From: CAIKMD01 sp963702925
GTDB taxonomy: Bacteria; Pseudomonadota; Alphaproteobacteria; ATCC43930; CGMCC-115725
NCBI GenBank assembly: GCA_963702925.1
Contig: OY969771.1
Span: forward strand, 4,650,001-4,714,000
Direction of reading: 5' to 3'
DNA length: 64,000 nucleotides
Shown here: piece after piece, positions 57,528 through 64,000 of the stretch
Position numbering within the stretch: the stretch's first letter is position 1
Layout: each line of letters starts with the position of its first letter
Program-made: the position numbers and the translations under genes
Notes under the pieces: generated by a model
Seen by the model: the letters and a program-made list of their open reading frames with translations, nothing else
The model's database searches: none
What the model was told of the DNA's origin: nothing

Positions 57528-58310
57528 ATGGCCGCATCGCCGACCGCATTGCGCAAGGAACCGTCGCTTCGCAACAGCATTCCGCCCGCCGAATGGCAGG
57601 CACGCGTCGATCTGGCCGCCGCCTACCGCCATGCGCAATATGCCGGATGGAACAATTCGATCTTCAACCACATCACCTTGCGCGTGCCCGGCGAGCCCGA
57701 TTATTTCCTGATCAAACCGCATGAATTGCTGTTCGAGGAGGTCACCGCTTCGAGCCTCTTGAAGCTCGATATGCAAGGCCGCCCGGTGGGCGAGGACAAG
57801 CCGATCAACCCGGCGGCGACCACCATTCACACCGCGGTGCTGGCCTCGCGCCCTGATCTCAACGCCGTCATGCATGTCCACACCCAGCCGGGCATCGCGA
57901 TCTCGGCGCTGAAAGGCGGACTCAAATTCCTCTGCCAGGAAGCGATGCTGTTTTACAACCGCCTCTCCTATCACGCCTTCGAAGGCATCGCGACCGACAG
58001 CGACGAATGCGCAAGGCTGGCGCGCGATTTGGGCCCGACCAACCGCGCGGTGATCCTGCGCAATCACGGCCTCCTCACTTGCGGCGGCAATATCAGCGAA
58101 GCCGTGACATCGATGAAGATCCTGATCTCGGTCGCGGACATGCAGCTGCGCCTGATGGCGACTGGCGGCGAAATTATCGAGCCTTCGCCGGAAGTCTGCG
58201 AGCGCACGGCACAACAATTCGAAAAGCAACGCGTCAAAGGTCAGGGCCGGGTCGAATGGGCGGCAATTTTGCGGAATCTCGATGACATCGATCCCTCGTT
58301 CCGCGACTAA
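57528..58310 (+). CDS. class II aldolase/adducin family protein
   Basis: A zinc-dependent aldolase or decarboxylase homologue of 260 residues. The metal and substrate regions are recognisable: WNNSIFNHITLRVPGEPDYFLI, the His pair in VMHVHTQPGIAISA, and the third His in VILRNHGLLTCGGNISEA. Together these are the ligands in fuculose-phosphate aldolase-like folds. In aromatic-degradation clusters such proteins act as decarboxylases or retro-aldol enzymes. The ATG at 57528 follows GAGGGAG. A strong hairpin terminator follows its stop. Confidence 0.9.
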   Translation: MAASPTALRKEPSLRNSIPPAEWQARVDLAAAYRHAQYAGWNNSIFNHITLRVPGEPDYFLIKPHELLFEEVTASSLLKLDMQGRPVGEDKPINPAATTIHTAVLASRPDLNAVMHVHTQPGIAISALKGGLKFLCQEAMLFYNRLSYHAFEGIATDSDECARLARDLGPTNRAVILRNHGLLTCGGNISEAVTSMKILISVADMQLRLMATGGEIIEPSPEVCERTAQQFEKQRVKGQGRVEWAAILRNLDDIDPSFRD

Positions 58311-58315
58311 GCCTT

Positions 58316-58344
58316 GGGGACGGAGCGTCGCCCGCTCCGTCCCC
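58316..58344 (+). terminator. hairpin terminator after the class II aldolase
   Basis: GGGGACGGAGC and GCTCCGTCCCC form a perfect 11-bp stem around the loop GTCGCCC, 5 nt after the stop codon. No long T tract follows (TTCACC). It would end the aldolase message before the monooxygenase gene, 126 bp on. Confidence 0.7.
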
Positions 58345-58469
58345 TTCACCGGCCCTTTCCCTGCCGACGCACCATCCGCAACCCTCAACAACAAAAACAA
58401 TTGCCTTCACCGCCTTACGCGGCCTTTCCGGCGCGCGTCATGGGCACCAGAAAAGAAAGACGCGTAGCA

Positions 58470-59657
58470 ATGAAAGTTTATCTCTTCGACCTTGTGCCCT
58501 ATGGCGAGCATTTCACGCAGTTCCAGGACCTGCCCTATCCGCTGCCGGGCAAATATTTCGATCCGCAGGTCGCCAAGCGCACCTATGACGAGCATATTGA
58601 AGCGTGGAAGGCGATGGACCGGCTCGGCTTCGACGGCGTCGGCTTCAACGAGCATCACACCACGCCGCATGGGCTGATGAATTCGCCCAACATCATGATC
58701 GGCGTCGCGGCGCAGCACACAAAGAACCTCAAATTCGTCGTGATGGGCCATCTTCTGCCGATGCATAACCCGCTGCGCATCGCCGAAGAGACCGCGATGG
58801 CCGATATCCTGTCGAACGGCCGAGTCATCGCCGGGCTGGCGCGCGGCGCGCCGCGCGAATACCACGTCTTCACCATGCCGACCGCCGAAGCCCGCGCGCG
58901 CTTCGAGGAGTTGCACGACATCATCATGAAGGCTTGGACCCAGGAGACCTTTTCGCACGAAGGAAAGTTCTGGTCGTTCAAGGACATTTCGATCTGGCCG
59001 CGGCCGATGCAACAGCCGCATCCGCCGGTGTGGATTCCCGTCACCGGCACGAAAGAAACCCTCGACTGGGCCGGCGAGCGCAATTACCCGATCGTGCTGC
59101 CGGAATTCTCGCGCGGCCTGATCGAGGATATGATCGGCTATTACGCCAAAGCCGTGGCGCGTTCCGGCAACCGCATCTCGCCGAATCAAATGACCTTGTT
59201 CGCCGATGCCTGGGTCGCCGACAGCAAGGCGCAAGCGATCCAGGAATACGGCCCCTACTACGTTTATTTCCAGAACATGCTCTTCGGTCACGGCAACAGC
59301 ACGGCGCTGAGCCGTCTCGGCTCGGCACGCAACCCGGCATCCTTCGATTACGTGCGGCCGGAAAACCGCGCCAGCATCGGCGGCGACCGGGTGAAGACCT
59401 CCGCCTTCACCATGGAAGACGTCGAAAAGCGCGTGGCGGACCGCGCCGCCTGGGGCTCACCCAAGGAAGTCGCCGAGCGCCTGATCGACGAGGCCGAGCA
59501 TGCCGGGGTCAACGCGGTATTGCTCAACGTCAATCTCGGCGCCATGCCGCACGAGATGTTCATGGAGCAGATCCGCCGCTTCGGCGAGAAGGTGCTGCCG
59601 CTGCTCCACGCCCATGACGTGAAGCGTGTGCGTCCGGCGGAAATGGTTGGGGCTTAG
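58470..59657 (+). CDS. luciferase-like flavin-dependent monooxygenase (LLM class) 2
   Basis: A 395-residue FMNH2-dependent oxygenase with a TIM-barrel fold. Characteristic stretches are MDRLGFDGVGFNEHHTTPHGL (with EHH), LKFVVMGHLLPMHNPLRIAEE, ADILSNGRVIAGLARGAPREYHV, and ISIWPRPMQQPHPPVWIPVTG. It is related to the first LLM enzyme (46045-47238) but only distantly. The ATG at 58470 is preferred for homology; the frame is open from 58314. The site upstream is a weak AAAGAAAG. The C-terminal codons and TAG stop lie in a perfect hairpin. No flavin reductase is adjacent. Confidence 0.9.
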   Translation: MKVYLFDLVPYGEHFTQFQDLPYPLPGKYFDPQVAKRTYDEHIEAWKAMDRLGFDGVGFNEHHTTPHGLMNSPNIMIGVAAQHTKNLKFVVMGHLLPMHNPLRIAEETAMADILSNGRVIAGLARGAPREYHVFTMPTAEARARFEELHDIIMKAWTQETFSHEGKFWSFKDISIWPRPMQQPHPPVWIPVTGTKETLDWAGERNYPIVLPEFSRGLIEDMIGYYAKAVARSGNRISPNQMTLFADAWVADSKAQAIQEYGPYYVYFQNMLFGHGNSTALSRLGSARNPASFDYVRPENRASIGGDRVKTSAFTMEDVEKRVADRAAWGSPKEVAERLIDEAEHAGVNAVLLNVNLGAMPHEMFMEQIRRFGEKVLPLLHAHDVKRVRPAEMVGA

Positions 59658-59670
59658 TCGCCCCAACCAT
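59643..59670. terminator. hairpin enclosing the stop codon of the second LLM monooxygenase
   Basis: ATGGTTGGGGC and GCCCCAACCAT form a perfect 11-bp stem with the loop TTAGTC, which contains the TAG stop at 59655-59657. The last four sense codons lie in the left arm. The BON-domain gene ends 23 bp further on the other strand, so the hairpin may end both transcripts. Confidence 0.65.
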
Positions 59671-59692
59671 CGCGCAAGATCGCCATCAGCCG

Positions 59693-60013
59693 CTATCCTC
59701 TGACAATGATGCTGTTGCGCACGCCGCGCACGCCACCGACCGAGGACGCAATGCGCTCCGCCTGAGCCTTCTGAGCGACCGAGTTGACGAAGCCGCTTAG
59801 CTGCACGACGTCTTGCATCGTCTCGACGTGAATGTCGAAGGCCTTCAGCGCCTGATCCTTGACGAGCTCGGCGCGCACTTTGGTGCTGATCGTCGTATCG
59901 TCGACATAATTGCCGGCTGTTTCGCGCCCTTCGACGGCGGCGCAGGCCGACATCGAAGCGAGCAAGGCGAAACCGGCAAAGGCTTTTGCCAAACGACTTT
60001 TACGGTCAAACAT
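59693..60013 (-). CDS. BON-domain lipoprotein
   Basis: The 106-residue precursor has an N-terminal signal and lipobox (KAFAGFALLASMSACAAVEG, Cys as lipid site). The mature part is a single BON domain (about 40-105): DDTTISTKVRAELVKDQALKAFDIHV, VVQLSGFVNSVAQKAQAERIASSVGGVRGVRNSIIV in pieces, with the Gly of LSGFV. BON proteins bind membranes or peptidoglycan and are commonly induced by osmotic stress (OsmY-like). It is anchored to the outer or inner membrane facing the periplasm. Confidence 0.88.
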   Translation of the reverse strand: MFDRKSRLAKAFAGFALLASMSACAAVEGRETAGNYVDDTTISTKVRAELVKDQALKAFDIHVETMQDVVQLSGFVNSVAQKAQAERIASSVGGVRGVRNSIIVRG

Positions 60014-60144
60014 GGCGACACCCCTTTTGCTTGCACCCACAGGTCGGCACATGGCCGAAGGGAACTGCAGCCTATAACGCAGCAAAAAGGAATGAGTTCC
60101 ACGCAGCGCGTCGCGATACGCGATCTTTGACGCGGCGAGGTCGG

Positions 60145-61365
60145 TCAGGAGCGTGCAGCCAGGCGCCGCTGCTTGACCTCGGAAATGACCGGCTCGAGAT
60201 TGAAGACACGCTTGGCGTTGCCGCCCAAGATGTTGCGCTTGGCCTGCTCGCTCAAGAAGGGCAGATCGTAGATCGTGCTCGGCAGATCCGTGTCCCAATG
60301 CGGATAGTCTGAGGAATACATCAGCTGCGTTTCCGCGTTAATCATCTTGAAGGTGAGTTCCAAGGCCTCGCGGTTGCTCACCATCTCCATCGGCTGGGTC
60401 GAGAAATACATCTCGCGCATATAGTCCGACGGTTTCTTCTTCAACAGCGGCACTTCCGAGCTGCGCATCATCCACTCATTGTCGAGGCGCTGCATCAGAA
60501 ACGGAATCCACGCCAAGCCGCTTTCGATCCAGATGGTCTTGAGCTTGGGGAAGCGCTCGGGCAATCCGTTCACCAGCCAATTGGTGCAGTGAAGGATGTT
60601 CCACCAGCTGAATCCCAGCGCATGCGCCGCGAGAAAACGGTTGCACAAATTGAGACTGGCGTCGTGACCGCCCCCCAGCGAGGAATGGAAGATCAGCGGC
60701 AGGCCGCGCTCTTCCAGCGCCGCATAGGTTTTCATATAGGCGTTGTCGTAGATCTGTTTGTGGCGCGCCGTGCACACGGTAAATCCGATCACGCCGTTCC
60801 TGTCGCCAAATTCCTCGACGACTTTGAAGGCCGCCTCGGGATCGTTGAACGGCAGGTAGAGCGAGGATTTGATGCGCGGCTCGCTTGCCAGCACGACCTC
60901 GCACAGCCAGCGGTTATAAGCGCGCGCCAACGCGACCTCGACCTCGACCCGTGGGGTGAAGCCAAGACCCAGCATCGGCGTGGGAAAGAGGCATAAAATA
61001 TCGATGCCGATCGCGTCCATCCAGCGCCGGGTCAAGGTGATGTCGCGATGCGGCGAAGGCGGCGTCTTCTCCTTGCGCCGGCCAGCATAACGGGTGATGC
61101 GCCCGCCCAACTCCTGGTAACCGCCCGCGCCCTGTGTGATGCCGCCGCTGCCATAGCCTTGATAACGGGCCTGGTCGCGCATCACCGGATCCTCGATGAA
61201 TTCGCAGATCTGGGCAAATGACGCGGTCTCGTAGTGATGGCCGTCGATATCGACGATGAGAAAATCCTCGTAGCGCCGCTGGATCGCCTGTTGAGTCGCG
61301 TGCGCCAAGAGGGTGGTGGTGTCGAATTCCTCGACCGAAAGATCGCGATAATTGACGGCGTCCAT
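60145..61365 (-). CDS. amidohydrolase 2 family metal-dependent hydrolase/decarboxylase
   Basis: A TIM-barrel enzyme of 406 residues of the ACMSD/amidohydrolase-2 type. The N-terminal metal motif is atypical, with DFLIVDIDGHHYETASFA supplying His. ARAYNRWLCEVVLASEPRIK, PLIFHSSLGGGHDASLNL (metal His) and QLMYSSDYPHWDTDLPS (metal Asp and His) follow. FLSEQAKRNILGGNAKRVFNL is the family C-terminus. Enzymes of this group decarboxylate aromatic or muconate-like acids or open lactones. The ATG at 61365 follows GGAGATTGGGG. It is divergent from the dienelactone hydrolase, with 158 bp between, which fits a shared pathway. Confidence 0.88.
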   Translation of the reverse strand: MDAVNYRDLSVEEFDTTTLLAHATQQAIQRRYEDFLIVDIDGHHYETASFAQICEFIEDPVMRDQARYQGYGSGGITQGAGGYQELGGRITRYAGRRKEKTPPSPHRDITLTRRWMDAIGIDILCLFPTPMLGLGFTPRVEVEVALARAYNRWLCEVVLASEPRIKSSLYLPFNDPEAAFKVVEEFGDRNGVIGFTVCTARHKQIYDNAYMKTYAALEERGLPLIFHSSLGGGHDASLNLCNRFLAAHALGFSWWNILHCTNWLVNGLPERFPKLKTIWIESGLAWIPFLMQRLDNEWMMRSSEVPLLKKKPSDYMREMYFSTQPMEMVSNREALELTFKMINAETQLMYSSDYPHWDTDLPSTIYDLPFLSEQAKRNILGGNAKRVFNLEPVISEVKQRRLAARS

Positions 61366-61523
61366 CCCCAATCTCCTTATTTTTTCTGCGCGGGAAATTG
61401 TCGCCAAGAATAAGCGATGCACGGCGCCGGCGAAACATCATTCGGACGCGCCCGCGGCGCGGTTTGCCCCGAAGCGCCCGCGCCGATACTCTGGGTCCGC
61501 AACGACAAGACGCGGAGGGGGAG

Positions 61524-62219
61524 ATGCCAGAGGTCACGATCGATACCGCCGGCGGAAGCTTTTCCGCCTATCTCAGCCTGCCACCGGCGCGAGCCGGCAA
61601 GGCGCCCGGTATCGTCATGATGCAGCAGATTTTCGGCGTGAATCCAGAAATGCGCGGCTTTACCGATGATTTTGCCGCGCAAGGCTATGTCGCGATCTGT
61701 CCCGATCTCTTCTGGCGGCAGCAGCCGGGCGTGCAGCTTATTCCCGGCGCATCAGACGCCTTTCAGAAAGCGCTGGTTTTTGCCGGCGGCTTCGATGCCG
61801 ATCGCGGCATCGAGGATCTTAAGGCGGCCATGGAATTCCTGCGCGCGCATCCCGCATGCAACGGCAGAGTTGGAACCGTGGGCTATTGCCTTGGCGGACT
61901 GCTGGCTTTCCTGATGGCGGCACGCAGCGACGCCGATTGCAATGTCGGCTATTTCGGGGTGGGCATCGAAAAGCGTATCGCCGAAGCAGGCAAAATCGCC
62001 AAGCCCTTGCTCCTGCATATTCCGGAAAAAGACCGCCACGTCCCACCCGAGGCACAAGCCGTTATCAAGCAGAACCTGGCCGGGCGGGCGGAGCTGTTCA
62101 GCTATCCGGATACCGATCATGCCTTCAACCGGGTCGGCGCAGCGAGCTATAACCGCGAGGTTACTGCGCTCGCCGATGACCGCACCGCCAATTTCCTGCG
62201 ACGGCATCTGGGCGCTTAA
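61524..62219 (+). CDS. dienelactone hydrolase family protein
   Basis: A cytosolic enzyme of 231 residues with the catalytic triad of dienelactone hydrolase (carboxymethylenebutenolidase). The nucleophile is Cys in VGTVGYCLGGLLAFLMAA, the acid is in LLLHIPEKDRHVPPEAQ and the His in YPDTDHAFNRVGAAS. The N-terminal block GIVMMQQIFGVNPEMRGFTDDF is typical. It hydrolyses dienelactones in chloroaromatic or ring-cleavage pathways, or other lactones. The start at 61524 follows GGAGGGGGAG. Confidence 0.92.
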   Translation: MPEVTIDTAGGSFSAYLSLPPARAGKAPGIVMMQQIFGVNPEMRGFTDDFAAQGYVAICPDLFWRQQPGVQLIPGASDAFQKALVFAGGFDADRGIEDLKAAMEFLRAHPACNGRVGTVGYCLGGLLAFLMAARSDADCNVGYFGVGIEKRIAEAGKIAKPLLLHIPEKDRHVPPEAQAVIKQNLAGRAELFSYPDTDHAFNRVGAASYNREVTALADDRTANFLRRHLGA

Positions 62220-62264
62220 GAGCCGCCTTACCAAGAATTATCCTTTTTCCGATAACACTCCGGC

Positions 62265-62287
62265 CAGGGGCGTTTTTGCTGCCCCTG
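62265..62287 (+). terminator. possible hairpin terminator after the dienelactone hydrolase
   Basis: CAGGGGC and GCCCCTG can pair in a 7-bp stem with the loop GTTTTTGCT, 45 bp after the stop codon. It lacks a T tract after the stem, so its role is uncertain. Confidence 0.35.
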
Positions 62288-62323
62288 CCCGCGCCGCGGG
62301 ACGGGGCCTTGCGTGGAGGAACC

Positions 62324-63244
62324 ATGCGCTTTGCCGAACGGATCGCCGGTTTCGTAGCGCCGAACGCGCGCCGCGCCACCTACCCGTGGCGTCGGAGCGC
62401 ACGTCTCGGCTCTTTGCTGATCGCCCTTGCGCTTGCCGTGCCGGCGATCGCACCGGCACAGGCTCAGATAACGACCAGCGTGTTCGACCGCGTGCTGATG
62501 CTGAAATCCGGCAGCGAGACGGGCACCGGCTTCACCATCGACGTCGACGGGCGGCAATATCTCGTAACCGCCAAGCATATCGTCGCCGCGCTCGGCACCG
62601 AGGGCAATGTCGAGATCTTCAAGCACCAAGCTTGGCTCCCGATCGCCGTCAAAGTATTCCGCTGCGACGATCCGGTGGATATCGCCGTCCTTATCCCGCC
62701 AGCGCAGCTGACGATCCGCTCGGCGCTCGAGCCGACAAGCAAGAAGCTGCGTTACGGTCAGGACATGTATTTTGCCGGCTTCCCCTATGGGCTGCGCTCG
62801 AGCGCGGCGCCGCTTCCCGGCGGCTATCCTGTCGCCTTCATCAAGAAGGCAACCATGTCCGGCGAGATCAAAGAGGAAGGCGCGTCGATGCTCGTGCTCG
62901 ACGGCTACAACAATCCGGGCTTCTCGGGCGGACCCGTCATCTATCGCGACGTCGACCAAAGCGGGTTCGTCTATAACGTTGCCGGCGTGGTCAAAGGTTT
63001 TCGCGCCGATCTCGCGCAGGTCTACAAACGCGAAGAAGTCAAACCCGAGCAAATCACGCAAGACGACATCGCCCAGGACCGTATCGTCCATACCCGCGAA
63101 GGCCGAACCTTGCGGCTGTCCGAGACGGGCGACGTCGTGAAGCTGAATTCCGATTTGTTGCTGGCGTACAACATCTCCTATGCGCTCGACTTGATCCGAA
63201 AAAATCCCATCGGTCCGGCGAGCTCGGACGCTTTTCAGCCCTAG
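62324..63244 (+). CDS. exported trypsin-like serine protease
   Basis: A periplasmic protein of 306 residues. It has a long N-terminal region with a hydrophobic signal (ARLGSLLIALALAVPAIAPAQAQ at about 26-48). The chymotrypsin-fold triad is recognisable: YLVTAKHIVAALG (His), DDPVDIAVLIPPA (Asp) and GYNNPGFSGGPVIYRD (Ser in GFSGGP). No PDZ domain follows, unlike DegP/HtrA. The substrate is unknown. Start 62324 follows GGAGGAACC. The C-terminal part (REEVKPEQITQDD, LLLAYNISYALDLI) is a family-like extension. Confidence 0.88.
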   Translation: MRFAERIAGFVAPNARRATYPWRRSARLGSLLIALALAVPAIAPAQAQITTSVFDRVLMLKSGSETGTGFTIDVDGRQYLVTAKHIVAALGTEGNVEIFKHQAWLPIAVKVFRCDDPVDIAVLIPPAQLTIRSALEPTSKKLRYGQDMYFAGFPYGLRSSAAPLPGGYPVAFIKKATMSGEIKEEGASMLVLDGYNNPGFSGGPVIYRDVDQSGFVYNVAGVVKGFRADLAQVYKREEVKPEQITQDDIAQDRIVHTREGRTLRLSETGDVVKLNSDLLLAYNISYALDLIRKNPIGPASSDAFQP

Positions 63245-63569
63245 CCAGCAGCGCGTCTTTCCTTTCATCTTCCGTCGCCACGGTGTGACGCAAATGGCTC
63301 CGCCGGCATCTCGATCCGACCGCGAGCGATTCGCGACTCCGGCTCCACGGCTCGCCGGCGCAAAGAACGGGCGTCACTCCTGGGCTTAAGTAGTTCTCCC
63401 ACCGTGCAAATCCGGACAAGAGCGGTGCCTTGCCACAAAAAGTGGCGCGGCCGTTCAGCTGGCTTGCACTGAACTCCGAAGGGGTGCATCAATTGCATTA
63501 ACGAACGCCCCTGACGCCGAACGCTGACACGTGGATCGAGGTGGAGCACTTTTGAGGGGGATCTTGCCT
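63245..63569. other. 325-bp intergenic region without recognised feature
   Basis: No gene, tRNA or repeat family is recognised between the protease and the last gene. The short minus-strand frames here lack ribosome-binding sites and resemblance to known proteins. It should hold the promoter of the last gene. Confidence 0.5.
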
Positions 63570-64000
63570 ATGCATCGCGCGAAAGGTCGCGAGCGCTATA
63601 TCAGTCCTGTCGGATCGAATTCGATCCGAGCGGCAGCGCTTTTGATCGCGGGGCTTGCCGCAACGAACCAAGCCGGCGCGGCTGATCGCGACGCGATCTT
63701 GGTCGCGCAAGGGCAAGCGCGGGTCAATGTGGACGTCATCCACGGCGATCATTCGACCGGCGCCGATCCGATGCCCCAAGCGGTCGCAGCCGAGGAACCG
63801 AGCGTGCCGGCGCAACCGCCGACCGCCAAGCAACTGGAACGCGGGGTGCCTTTGCATTGCGACGACCCGAACGGGTTTTACCCGCATGTCGGCGCCTGCA
63901 AAGGCGCCTGGAACGAGCTCGGCGCATCCGCTCCACAAGCAGCAGCTCCGCCAGCGGCAACGGCAAACAACGGCGACGCGGCGAGCCACGCGCAAGCGCC
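63570..64000 (+). CDS. exported hypothetical protein, 5' part only
   Basis: The frame opens at an ATG at 63570, with GAGGGGG 8 nt upstream, and runs off the window after 143 codons without a stop. A signal peptide is likely (SIRAAALLIAGLAATNQAGAA, about residues 19-39), after a basic N-terminus (MHRAKGRER). The mature part is Ala/Pro-rich with one ordered stretch, VPLHCDDPNGFYPHVGACKGAWNEL in pieces, which has two Cys that could pair. It may be cell-envelope associated. No function can be given from the visible part. Confidence 0.6.
   Translation, partial: MHRAKGRERYISPVGSNSIRAAALLIAGLAATNQAGAADRDAILVAQGQARVNVDVIHGDHSTGADPMPQAVAAEEPSVPAQPPTAKQLERGVPLHCDDPNGFYPHVGACKGAWNELGASAPQAAAPPAATANNGDAASHAQA

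Overview
This window looks like a chromosomal segment of a free-living, GC-rich alphaproteobacterium, possibly Rhodospirillales-like. The lineage call is an inference from gene content: a SufBCDS/SufU operon under an IscR-type regulator, aspartate/glutamate leucyltransferase (Bpt), a magnesium-type HemB, OxyR with AhpC/AhpD, and many catabolic flavin, Rieske and alpha/beta-hydrolase enzymes. No rRNA, tRNA, CRISPR array or prophage was recognised. Coding density is high on both strands.

Layout. 1-7.6 kb: the 5' part of hemB, a stand-alone motA-motB stator pair, a glutathione transferase, bpt, and a 1159-residue flavin/Fe-S oxidoreductase that joins GltD-like and PyrK-like halves in one chain. 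8-13.4 kb: thiolase and hotdog thioesterase facing a beta-keto acid cleavage enzyme (DUF849), a two-subunit CoA-transferase and PHA depolymerase; together they can process beta-keto acids through acetoacetate to acetyl-CoA. 13.5-16.4 kb: an intact-looking IS5-family (IS427-type) element beside a DrrAB-like exporter whose ATPase gene carries a one-base frameshift. 16.5-18.3 kb: a Cys-rich exported protein, a dihaem cytochrome c and a cytochrome c' with a non-standard CX3CH haem site. 18.4-20 kb: an uncharacterised hydrolase/membrane-protein pair behind a perfect dyad. 20-26.2 kb: the SUF operon. 26.3-32.7 kb: a 2OG-Fe(II) oxygenase, GMC oxidoreductase and MFS transporter operon, divergent from a TetR regulator and an acyl-CoA dehydrogenase.

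32.7-34.5 kb holds a complete IS1595-type element with 25-bp inverted ends and a perfect 8-bp target duplication. It carries a passenger gene for a membrane-anchored coiled-coil protein and has landed in a palindromic dispersed repeat. 34.6-41.1 kb is stress and signalling: ahpD, ahpC, oxyR, an orphan NMT1-like binding protein, dps, a 26-residue membrane peptide with its own promoter, and a two-component system whose kinase gene has a one-base frameshift.

41.3-46 kb is a compact molybdenum/tungsten regulon and the most interesting region. A FecBCD-type importer, a 132-residue unknown protein, Mop, an orphan ModA and a one-domain ModE-like regulator surround two ModE-box-like palindromes placed in two divergent promoters. 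46-62.2 kb is a catabolic accessory region: two luciferase-like monooxygenases, a Rieske oxygenase, an amidohydrolase, dienelactone hydrolase, class II aldolase, Ldh2-type and D-2-hydroxyacid dehydrogenases, esterases and two MFS transporters. No flavin reductase or Rieske reductase is present. The window ends with an exported trypsin-like protease and a truncated exported protein.
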